From Nageia nagi (Eukaryota; Pinophyta), in the NCBI GenBank assembly GCA_050084985.1, contig JBITNC010000001.1, positions 213,652,001-213,716,000 of the forward strand: a stretch of DNA of 64,000 bases, read 5' to 3'. Of the stretch, positions 46,519 to 55,725 are shown one piece after another. The position numbers and the translations under genes were made by a program. The stretch's first letter is position 1. Each line of letters begins with the position of its first letter. Below the pieces are notes generated by a model that did not search any database, was not told the DNA's origin, and was given only the letters and a program-made list of their open reading frames with translations.

Positions 46519-47878
46519 TGATGAGACTCAAAGTGGTCTCATTTTTGATGCATTTATTTGATATGTTAAGGACATTTGGAACACTAATATGACTTGAATG
46601 ATATTACCAATTATTATAAACTGTCTAATTTAATGTTGAATGCATAGTTGTTTGATCTTTCATTTATTAATGTTATTTGTAATTTTGATGCATAAAAAAA
46701 TGCTGTTTATGATTGAATAATGTTTGCTGAGCATATATTCTGACTTCTCATAAGAATGATGGCTGTAAGTATTAAGTTTCTAGTTCCAGAGAAGTCTAAT
46801 GGAAAGCACCAGAAAGCGACTCAAGTCAGGCTCCAGAAATCAACTTAAGTAAGCACCAGAAAGCGACTTCAGTCTAAGCACCAGAAAGCGACTCAAGTCT
46901 AGCTCTAGAAATCAACTTAAGTTAGCACCAGAAAGCGACTTCAGTCTAAGCACCAGAAAGCGACTTCAGTCTAAGCACCAGAAAGGGACTCAAGTCAGGC
47001 TCCAGAAATCAACTTAAGTAAGCACCAGAAAATGACTTCAGTCTAAGCACCAGAAAGCGACTCAAGTCTGGCTCCAAAAATCGTTTAAAGGCTCCTGAAA
47101 TATAGCTCCAGAAAGATTCCTGAAATATAGCGCCAGAAAGGCTCCTGAGTTATAGTTCCAGAAATATAGAAGAATCAAACGCACGGAGCTAAGATGACAG
47201 CTACATTGAAGACAGAGAAGAACGTGGATCAGTTAGAGAAACTAGGGGAGCCAAAGAAGAAGTCAAGTAGACTTATTCCGATTAGGAACTAGTCTTAAGG
47301 ACAAAGTAACTAATTCTGTTTTAGACTTAATCTTTACAGAATTATCTCCAGAATATCAGCAGACAGCGTAGGATAAGAAGGATTGTATGACCCAAATGAA
47401 TAGGTCAAATAGTATATATTTAGAAAGATTAGTTAAAAAGCAGATAGGATCCTATTAGAATAAATAGAGCTTTTGTAATAGACGAGGGGGGTTTTTGGTA
47501 AGGAGATTATACCAGTACATTTGGAAAAGCAATAAAAAGGTGTGACAATTCTTTAATACTGTTTCAATTGTGAGTCTCTACTGGGAAGAGGGGGCCCACT
47601 CCTACTGGTAGAGGTCTCTTATTTGTTTTATGTCAATTTCCAGTTTTCTGCAAAGTATTCAACAGCAGCTTAGTGTGTGTGTTTTCTCCATTTCCTTCCA
47701 TTCAATGCAACTTTATCTTTCCAGTTTAAGTCCTGCAAGTCTGAATTTGGCATTATTGTATGATTGAAATTTGAATTTTCCAAGTAGAACAAGGGATAAA
47801 ACAGAGTCCTCAACTGCATATAGCCTTGTACACCAACTCAGGATTGACAAAATTAAATGATGAATTGACGCCTCATCA
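46519..47878 (+). repeat. E6 5' LTR
   Basis: TGATGAGACTC to GACGCCTCATCA. It contains a CACCAGAAAGCGACT-type tandem array and retains more CG and CAG/CTG sites than the E5 LTRs, as expected for a younger copy. Confidence 0.95.
46790..47165. repeat. CACCAGAAAGCGACT tandem array in E6 LTR
   Basis: About 24-25-bp subunits (GCACCAGAAAGCGACTTCAG, GCTCCAGAAATCAACTTAAG) grouped into about 72-bp higher units, followed by GCTCCTGAAATATA types. The same array is in the 3' LTR at about 53330-53706. Confidence 0.88.
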
Positions 47879-47882
47879 TTTT

Positions 47883-47900
47883 TGGTGCCGTTGCCGGGGA
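47883..47900 (+). other. E6 primer binding site (tRNA-Asp type)
   Basis: TGGTGCCGTTGCCGGGGA, one mismatch (T for C at position 4) to the complement of the plant tRNA-Asp 3' end. Confidence 0.85.
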
Positions 47901-48094
47901 AGGTGTTAGTTAGGACTGGTGACAACAATTCTTGTAGTAGGACTCCTACCAGTACCATATTAGAAATTATGTGCAGCCATGTTTCCTCAAAGGGGATCTT
48001 TGAGTGGTCGTGAGTAGCAGCCATATAAGAGTTCTTCAGTCAAACTGTTTTGAACTTGCTTAGATTTGATTTCAAAGTTGATTATTTAGAATGA

Positions 48095-48499
48095 ATGAAT
48101 AGATCTAGAGATGAGAGGGGAAGATTTATTAGTAATAAAGGTAGGAGTAGTAGAGGTACAGGTCACACTCCAGTAAAACACCCCCAAAGAAGACCTGTTG
48201 AATTAGGTAGAGCTACCTCGTCACAGCAAGCTGAAATTGTTGACGAAAGTCCTGGTGTTGTTGAGCAATCTTTATCAGCTGAAACTGAAGAAAATTCACA
48301 ATCACAGTCATCAGAGGGACAAGATCCTAGGCATCTTGAAGAAGAATTAATTAAAGAAAAATCTCTTGAACAATCTGCAGAAATTAATGTTTCAAAAAAG
48401 GAACCTGTAAGATTTTCTGAAATTTCTTCACCATTGCACATCCAGATTCCTTCAAGTAGTACAGACTCTGAAGCTGAAAGTGAAGATGTCTTAGAATAG
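48095..48499 (+). pseudogene. Gag N-terminal fragment of E6
   Basis: 134 codons, no stops, aligning with the first part of E5 Gag (MNRSRDERGRF, Ser/Gln/Glu-rich tail, SPLHIQIPSS). It ends two codons past a deletion junction, at a TAG created by entering the integrase region out of frame. It lacks the whole Gag core and zinc knuckles, so it cannot form particles. A 122-codon reverse ORF over it is its shadow. Confidence 0.85.
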
Positions 48500-49668
48500 A
48501 TGAAGTCTTTGATGTTCTCAGAGCTTGTCATGATGAACCATCAGGAGGACATTATTCTATCAAGAGGACAATTCAAAAGGTATTAGATGCTGGATACTAT
48601 TGGTTATCTATGCATAAAGATGTGAAGAAATATGTGGATCAGTGTGATCAATGTCAACGAATGGGCAGGCCTACTATGATCACTCAAATGCCACTTCATC
48701 CTCAAGTTGTAATTGAACCATTCGAACAATGGGGAATAGACTTTGTGGGACCAATTAGTCCACCCTCACGAGGTAAGAAGCATATTTTAGTTTGTACAGA
48801 TTACACTACTAAATGGGTAGAAGTATGTGCACTTGTGCAAGCAAGGGAAGATAAAGTAGCAGATTTTCTGTACACAAACATTATGCAGAGGTTTGGAACT
48901 CCAAAATTTTTAGTGTCAGATCAAGGACCTCAGTTTATGTCTCACATGATAAAGCATTTTGTTGATCACTATCAGATTACACATAAGAAAGCTTCCCCAT
49001 ATCACCCACAAACCAGTGGTCAAGTAGAGGTTACTAATAGAGAATTAGAAAGGATCTTAACCAAAACTGTTGCTTCACATAGGAAGGATTGGGAAAATAG
49101 ACTCTCTGAAGCTGTATGGGCTTATAATATAACATGGAAGACCACAACAGGACTTTCACCTTATGAATTAGTATATGGAAAGAAACCACTCTTACCAATA
49201 GAGTTTGAAATTCAAACTCTTAGAACAGCCTTAGAAGTGGAGATTGATTTGAATAAGGCCCAGAGAGATAGATTGCTCCAGTTGAGTGCATTAGATGAGC
49301 AGAGGAGGGAAGCTTTACATCAAACTAAAATCATTCAGCAGCAAAGAAAGATATGGCATGATAAGAATTTAAGGAATACACAATTCAAACCAGGGAATTG
49401 GGCTCTCTTGTTTGATTCCAAATACCAAAATTTCATGGGAAAATTGCAGACAAGGTGGCTTGGACCTTACAATATTTTGCAGGTCTTCAATAATGGAACT
49501 GTTCAACTTCAGCCAATTAATGGGTCTAACAGAACCATGTTCGTCAATGGGCATCGACTTCGACCTTACATTCTGCCAAAGAATAAAGAACAGTTCATTC
49601 AGCAGTTGAGGACAGCAGATTTGGATTTAATTGAGGAAGGATATTCTTCCTCATACAAATCAAACTGA
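48484..49668 (+). CDS. Integrase fragment of E6, uninterrupted
   Basis: Open from the deletion junction; the first ATG is at 48610 (352 codons to 49668). Upstream of it in frame lie the zinc-binding His residues (ACHDEPSGGHYS) and then CDQCQRMG. Core DDE residues are in GIDFVGPIS, LVSDQGPQF and GQVEVTNRELER, followed by RWLGPYNILQVF (GPY/F module). All catalytic residues are present. The deletion removed the upstream polyprotein, so it has no normal start; a product from 48610 would lack the His half of the zinc site. A pol fragment rather than a separate gene, although it reads intact. Confidence 0.82.
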   Translation, partial: RCLRIDEVFDVLRACHDEPSGGHYSIKRTIQKVLDAGYYWLSMHKDVKKYVDQCDQCQRMGRPTMITQMPLHPQVVIEPFEQWGIDFVGPISPPSRGKKHILVCTDYTTKWVEVCALVQAREDKVADFLYTNIMQRFGTPKFLVSDQGPQFMSHMIKHFVDHYQITHKKASPYHPQTSGQVEVTNRELERILTKTVASHRKDWENRLSEAVWAYNITWKTTTGLSPYELVYGKKPLLPIEFEIQTLRTALEVEIDLNKAQRDRLLQLSALDEQRREALHQTKIIQQQRKIWHDKNLRNTQFKPGNWALLFDSKYQNFMGKLQTRWLGPYNILQVFNNGTVQLQPINGSNRTMFVNGHRLRPYILPKNKEQFIQQLRTADLDLIEEGYSSSYKSN

Positions 49669-49743
49669 TCAGCTTACAAAGAAGCAAAAATAAAGACTAA
49701 ATCTGAATCATCAGATTCAGTCAAGACCAGTGATGGTCTTCTC

Positions 49744-49747
<4 letters not shown>

Positions 49748-49778
<31 letters not shown>
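49748..49778. repeat. Poly(A) run of 31 in E6
   Basis: Lies just after integrase. E5 has only a short interrupted A run at the same place (42267-42275), so it expanded locally by slippage. It is not a retroposon tail, since element sequence continues on both sides. Confidence 0.9.
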
Positions 49779-49780
<2 letters not shown>

Positions 49781-50395
49781 GTATCTATGGAAATGGACAG
49801 TTTAAACTCTTTCTTTTAAATTGGCTCCAGAAACTGTTTAGGACTAGCTCCAGAAACTATTTCCTGACTAGCTCCAGAATCTGTTTTACAACTAGCTCCA
49901 GAAACTATTTTGTAACCAGCTCCAGAAATCATCAAGCATAGCTCCAGAAAGTGTTTAACTCCAGCTCCAGAAAGCACGATATGTCAGCCTCGGAATTGCC
50001 GTCAACTCCGGAAACTTTTCTCTCACATGGTCATTATGATCTAGAGTCCAGTTGGCATCTGAAGACGTGGCTTGACAGGTATGCATTTAATAATTAAATT
50101 GATAGTTAATAAATTGTAAGATCATTTAAGTCATGATAAGTGTTCCAAGAAGTAAATGTTGATCAAACGAAATAAATGTAAAAGACACCACTTGTACATT
50201 CTGGCGCATCAAACGTGCGAGAAGTTAATGATACATGTCATTAATCTTAATGGGAACAATTTGAGGTGACATGCACAAGCAAGTTGAAACCAGCAGATGT
50301 CATTTTTACATGCATGCACCAGAAAGGAATTTCTCACAGTAAGCTCCAGAAGCCAGTTTGCCAGAACCCAGATCCAGAAAGCAGTCAAAATCAAA
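49779..50395. repeat. E6 spacer with AGCTCCAGAA motifs
   Basis: 49822-49980 holds about seven AGCTCCAGAA copies spaced roughly 22-30 bases apart (for example CTAGCTCCAGAAACTATTT); four more CCAGAA sites lie at about 50315-50385, just before the additional ORF. No gene. Confidence 0.75.
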
Positions 50396-53002
50396 ATGGG
50401 GATGAAACGCAAGAAAGAACTAGAGAATACGGAGGAATTGAGGAAAGAGGCAGAATAGGTAGAAATCTTCCAAAAGTTTGACCTGTTGCAATTTTTTGAT
50501 AAATTTAGAGGATATAACGAGCAGTTAGTTTTAGACTTTGCCGAAGGATTGAGGGAAAACTCTGTAACATTGGGATCCCATACAATACCAATCACTGAGA
50601 ATTCAATCAGTGAATTAACAGGGTTACCAATACTTGGAGAAAATTTGTTGAAAAGAGACAGTTACCCAAATTTGTTGGAACAATTCCATCCAAGTACAGA
50701 ACAGAAGGCGGAAGTGTACAGAACCTCTGGACATATTCAAGGAGTAAAACGAAATACCTTACCTAAAAAATGGGCAAAAGCAGCTCTATGGATAATGAAG
50801 TATATCACCTGTGAAGGGCAATATGCCACTTTAATGGGGCACCATCTAAGGCTGTTAATATGTTTAAGGTATGACAATTACACCTCTTGTAATTTGTCTA
50901 TGTTAGTGCTCCAGAATTTACAGAAAATGGCTACAAAGGTTAGGGCAAAAGCTGATAACAAATCATCTGCCTTAAACACCACGGTTTAATAACATTACTC
51001 TGCAAAGAATTTATTTTGAAAAAAGAAAATGGTGATAGACTGTGGGAGGAATTCCAGAGGCAATACCCCTTAGAAAACCCTGACGATCATAATGTCTTAA
51101 AGATGGGAACTGTAGAAAAATGGAGCAGCATCAAGTTCTCACATTGAAACTGTTCTGGTTATTCCTGTTAAGGAGATGAACATAGTTCAGACAGAGGAAA
51201 ATTTCAATATAGGTACACAAGACATTCCTTCCAGTCCAGAAGAAGCAGAATTGCAATTTGTATCTAAAAGGAGATCAAAAAGGTTAAGGAAGAAATAATC
51301 TCAAGAAAAAGAGTCATCCCCACAGAAAAGACATCAAGTGGAAAAGACTCCAGAAATAAATGATAGTAGCCATCCAATTACTATTGAGGAATGGGATCTA
51401 ATAGCAGAAGGAATTCAACCCTCAAAACCAGCTCCAGAGTCAGTTCCAGAATCAGCTCCAAAGTCAGTTCCAGAATCAGCTCCAGAGTCAGTTCCAGAGT
51501 CAGTTCCAGAATCAGCTCCAGAGTCAGTTCCAGAATTAGCTCCAGAGTCAGTTCCAGAATTAGCTCCAGAGTCAATTCCAGAATCAGCTCCAGAATCAGA
51601 ACTCCAAAAATTACAGAAGCAGCTCTGGGCCATGGAACAAGCAAATGCACAACTGGTGAGTGAAAATTCTGTTCTTATTAGCAAGAGTACAAAGTTAGAG
51701 GAACAGAATTTACGATTACTTCAAGATTGTGCTAGCTTAGAAACAATGTTAGCTAAGGAAAGGGAATTGCCTAATGTGCTTCAACAATTAACAACTAAAT
51801 TAGACAAAAAGGGAATTTCTTTGGATAAATGTCGAAATGTTGAACAAGTAGGGGAGCAGATAGCCAATTTAATTGCAAAACAGAGTGAAGAAATAAAACA
51901 GCTAAAAGATACTGTTCAACAAACAGAAGAAGTTATTAAAAAAATGGAAGATTCAAACTTCAAAACCTCTCAAGAGATTAGAACTTTAAAAAAGCAGAAC
52001 AAAGAAATTCCTCTCATCAAGCAAGCAGTCATAGATTTATGTAGAATATGTGATGAGCTTGTTCAGCTGAAGCAACCCTCAGTTATGTACAGCAGGTACC
52101 TTAAAGAGCAATTTTTGAAATGGCAAGTAAAAAGAATTAAGGAAGGATTGCCATATAACTTAGACACAGGAGCAGACTTTATCAGAGCATATTTTGAAGT
52201 AGCAGAACAAGAAAGATACCTCCTGTGTGAATTGTATGTACATGATTTCATTCTTAGGGGTAACACAAGATTCTTTCCAGCAGTATTTGTAGGGGAAATC
52301 CAGATACAAGCTTTTGTATCTATTTTGTATAATCAGATTCAATGGGGAGATGAAATGGAACAGATCCCACACAAAGATTTGAGTGATAATTTCTGGGTTA
52401 GACAACAACCAGTATATGTTGATGAGGCAAGATCACTTTTCATGGCAGAAATAAATAGAGATTTAAACAGATACCAAGGAATGTTAAATGAGTGCTTGAC
52501 CAGATGCCTAAGCACAACACAGGCTATATTTAATCAGGCTTTAGCTAGTTGTCAAAGAAGATGGGATTTTCAGACAGATCAGCATAAGCAAAGGGAAATT
52601 ATTTCCCCAAATAATCTGAGATGGAGCAAAAGAAGAGTTGAATCACTGTGTGCAATAATAAGAAAAGCACCCTATCAATGGATTGGACAGCGGTTTAGAC
52701 CATTATTAGTTTTGGAACTAGCTTCTTTTTGGCAAGATGACAGTCCCCAAAATCAGCAGATGTTTCAGATTTGGGAAATAGAAATGAGAATGAGTAAAGG
52801 CTTGGGAAATTATGTTGAAAGGCCAAGATTGGATAGTATAGGCCCAACAAAAATAAATCCTCTATCAAGAGAAGATAAAGAAAAGATTTTTGAGTGCTTA
52901 TATCCGTATGACCTGAGCCTGATGATGAAAGATTTAAATTCTCCTCACTATAATTCTGATCCACAGTCCAGTGATTCTGAAAGTGATGATTCAGAAAGGT
53001 AA
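50396..53002 (+). pseudogene. Additional ORF (aORF) of E6, about 868 codons, lightly broken
   Basis: First ATG at 50396 (second at 50402). It is broken by TAG at 50456, a one-base loss near 50975, a second indel near 51118 and TAA near 51295; 51338-53002 is then open (554 codons). N-terminal part (open 50486-50989): YNEQLVLDFAEGLRE, a LTGLPILGENLLKRDSYP motif and YDNYTSCNLSML. This weakly recalls plant transposon protein domains with a GLP-x2-GE signature. Then come about 14 APES/VPES units (51424-51600), a coiled coil (about 51600-52080) and a unique C-terminal domain ending SDSESDDSER. No membrane segment. The position matches the env-like gene of Athila; function unknown. Confidence 0.8.
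51424..51600 (+). repeat. In-frame 24-bp repeat encoding APES/VPES units
   Basis: Alternating GCTCCAGAGTCA and GTTCCAGAATCA dodecamers, about 14 units, inside the additional ORF. E5 has only about four. The core CTCCAGA matches the non-coding motif of the LTR and spacer. Overlapping forward and reverse ORFs of 89-90 codons are by-products. Confidence 0.85.
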
Positions 53003-53049
53003 ATTAAGGGGCTCAGTTTTGATTGCTACAGGAGTAGCAATGTTTTCTG

Positions 53050-53059
53050 CTGGGGAGAA
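53050..53059 (+). other. E6 polypurine tract
   Basis: CTGGGGAGAA directly before the 3' LTR. Confidence 0.8.
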
Positions 53060-54419
53060 TGATGAGACTCAAAGTGGTCTCATTTTCGATGCATTTATTT
53101 GATATGTTAAGGACATTTGGAACACTAATATGACTTGAATGATATTACCAATTATTATAAACTATCTAATTTAATGTTGAATGCATAGTTGTTTGATCTT
53201 TCATTTATTAATGTTATTTGTAATTTTGATGCATAAAAAAATGCTGTTTATGATTGAATAATGTTTGCTGAGCATATATTCTGACTTCTCATAAGAATGA
53301 TGGCTGTAAGTATTAAGTTTCTAGTTCCAGAGAAGTCTAATGGAAAGCACCAGAAAGCGACTCAAGTCAGGCTCCAGAAATCAACTTAAGTAAGCACCAG
53401 AAAGCGACTTCAGTCTAAGCACCAGAAAGTGACTCAAGTCTGGCTCCAGAAATCAACTTAAGTTAGCACCAGAAAGTGACTTCAGTCTAAGCACCAGAAA
53501 GTGACTTCAGTCTAAGCACCAGAAAGCGACTCAAGTCAGGCTCCAGAAATCAACTTAAGTAAGCACCAGAAAATGACTTCAGTCTAAGCACCAGAAAGCG
53601 ACTCAAGTCTGGCTCCAGAAATCGTTTAAAGGCTCCTGAAATATAGCTCCAGAAAGATTCCTGAAATATAGCACCAGAAAGGCTCCTGAGTTATAGTTCC
53701 AGAAATATAGAAGAATCAAACGCACGGAGCTAAGATGACAGCTACATTGAAGACAGAGAAGAACGTGGATCAGTTAGAGAAACTAGGGGAGCCAAAGAAG
53801 AAGTCAAGTAGACTTATTCCGATTAGGAACTAGTCTTAAGGACAAAGTAACTAATTCTATTTTAGACTTAATCTTTACAGAATTATCTCCAGAATATCAG
53901 CAGATAGCGTAGGATAAGAAGGATTGTATGACCCAAATGAATAGGTCAAATAGTATATATTTAGAAAGATTAGTTAAAAAGCAGATAGGATCCTATTAGA
54001 ATAAATAGAGCTTTTGTAATAGACGAGGGGGGTTTTTGGTAAGGAGATTATACCAGTACGTTTGGAAAAGCAATAAAAAGGTGTGACAATTCTTTAATAC
54101 TATTTCAATTGTGAGTCTCTACTGGGAAGAGGGGGCCCACTCCTACTGGTAGAGGTCTCTTATTTGTTTTATGTCAATTTCCAGTTTTCTGCAAAGTATT
54201 CAACAGCAGCTTAGTGTGTGTGTTTTCTCCATTTCCTTCCATTCAATGCAACTTTATCTTTCCAGTTTAAGTCCTGCAAGTCTGAATTTGGCATTATTGT
54301 ATGATTGAAATTTGAATTTTCCAAGTAGAACAAGGGATAAAACAGAGTCCTCAACTGCATATAGCCTTGTACACCAACTCAGGATTGACAAAATTAAATG
54401 ATGAATTGACGCCTCATCA
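53060..54419 (+). repeat. E6 3' LTR
   Basis: 1360 bp, nearly identical to the 5' LTR and without indels. Differences are mainly C/T and G/A. Confidence 0.95.
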
Positions 54420-54424
54420 GTATA

Positions 54425-54897
54425 TATTTATAATGATTAGTTAAAAAGCATTAATGAGCCTATTAGAATAAATAAGAGACTTGGTGATAGAAAAGGGAGA
54501 AGAAGAAAGGACTAGCTTTTGTAATTAAATTATATTAGTTCATTTCGAAAAGCAGTAAAAAGGTGTGACACTTCTTTAACATTGTGTTTAATTATGAGTC
54601 TCTACTGGGAAGAGGGGGCCCACTCCTACTGGTAGAGGTCTCTTATTTATTTCATGTCAATTTCTAGTTTTCTACAAAGTATTTGATAGCAGCTTAGTGT
54701 GTGTGTTTAACTCCATTTCCTTCAGTTTACTGCAACTTTATCTTTCCAGTTTAATTCCTACAAGTCTGAATTTAGCATTATTATGTGATTGAAATTTGAA
54801 AGTAGAACAAGGGATAAAATAGAGTCCTCAACTGCATATAGCCTTGTACACCAACTTAGGATTGACAAAAATAAAATGATGAATTGATGCCTCATCA
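54425..54897 (+). repeat. E5 3' LTR, second part
   Basis: Resumes after the GTATA duplication and ends GATGCCTCATCA. Matches 35611-36083. Confidence 0.92.
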
Positions 54898-55725
54898 CAA
54901 AGGATGTAGAACAAACTAACATGATGGAGATAGGAAGAGTGGGTAAGGAATCAAGGGGAGTGGAAGATGGAGAGGTGACCATGAAATATATGATTAACAT
55001 TAAGCACATTTATGAACTATTATTATATTGGAAATCCATATTCCTCTTCATGGACTTGCATAAGAATATGAAGGACTTACATGAGACATTCTACATGCAA
55101 ACATAACATTGGAATTACATCACACCTTAGCCAAACCATAAAGAAACCAAGAGAAGGGACATGGGATAGAATGATATGATGGAGAGAGGGAGATCAAGCA
55201 AGGTATCAAGGAGAATGCAATATTGGGAAGAGGCCATATGATCTATGATCAACATTGAGTATATTTCCAAGCTAGTACTACATTGGGTATCCACAATCCT
55301 CTTTGCAAGCTCACATACTAACATGAATGTTAGGTAATCATGATTTATTACTAGTAGATTCTAGATCATGATACTTTGTATGGAAAGGTTTCTCCACACA
55401 CTTCCCACCATCACATATGGGAAGGACTTATAGGATATATATTGCAAGTAATGGTAGCATTGGATGTACTTCATCCCTTACATGAATCATAGAAAAACTA
55501 GGGGAAGATATGTGGGATGGATTGATGTGATGGAGAGAGGGTGAGTGATAAAAGGATTAAGGGGAGTGCAAGATGGAGAAGGGATCATGTGGTCTATAAT
55601 AAACACTAAGAATGTTTTAAAACCATCACTATATAGGGAATCCATAGTTCTCTCCATGAAATTGCATAATAACATGAATATTAAGAAACTATGGTATGTT
55701 ATTAGTAGACCTTAGCTTATTAACC
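54898..55725. repeat. ~352-bp tandem array, right block
   Basis: Starts with the CAAAG target copy. It continues the units interrupted at 34651, with the TTTCTCCACACACTTCCCACC landmark at about 55387. Short reverse ORFs here repeat with the unit and are not genes. Confidence 0.85.

Larger units (their letters stand above)
46519..54419 (+). mobile_element. E6: younger, internally deleted relative of E5
   Basis: 7901 bp with 1360-bp LTRs. By eye the LTRs differ at about 15 positions (about 1%), so this is the youngest insertion here. It has a Gag N-terminal piece, then integrase, spacer, additional ORF and polypurine tract. Most of Gag and all of PR, RT and RNase H are missing. It inserted into the 3' LTR of E5 in the same direction. 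It would depend on RT from a complete relative. Confidence 0.93.
34652..54897 (+). mobile_element. E5: Athila-like Ty3/gypsy retrotransposon with an additional ORF, interrupted by E6
   Basis: 20,246 bp including E6; about 12.3 kb without it. LTRs of 1432 and 1433 bp (the second split by E6) have TGATGAG...CTCATCA ends, a 5-bp target duplication CAAAG, a tRNA-Asp-like primer site, gag-pol in the order Gag, PR, RT, RNase H, INT, and a roughly 840-codon additional ORF before the polypurine tract. RT and integrase motifs fit the Athila side of the non-chromodomain plant Ty3/gypsy elements. The genes carry many stops, mainly TAG. It interrupts the 352-bp array, which continues at 54898. Confidence 0.9.

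Noticed and set aside
49748-49778. Poly(A) run as the tail of a LINE or processed gene
   Set aside because: E5 sequence is collinear on both sides, and E5 has a shorter A run there; no target duplication.
51381-51684. Reverse and alternate-frame ORFs of 89-90 codons in the aORF repeat
   Set aside because: A 24-bp repeat opens several frames at once; the frame continuous with the coiled coil is the coding one.
50396-53002. aORF as an env (envelope) gene
   Set aside because: Position fits, but no signal peptide, membrane helix or cleavage site is visible; coiled coil and acidic tail point elsewhere.
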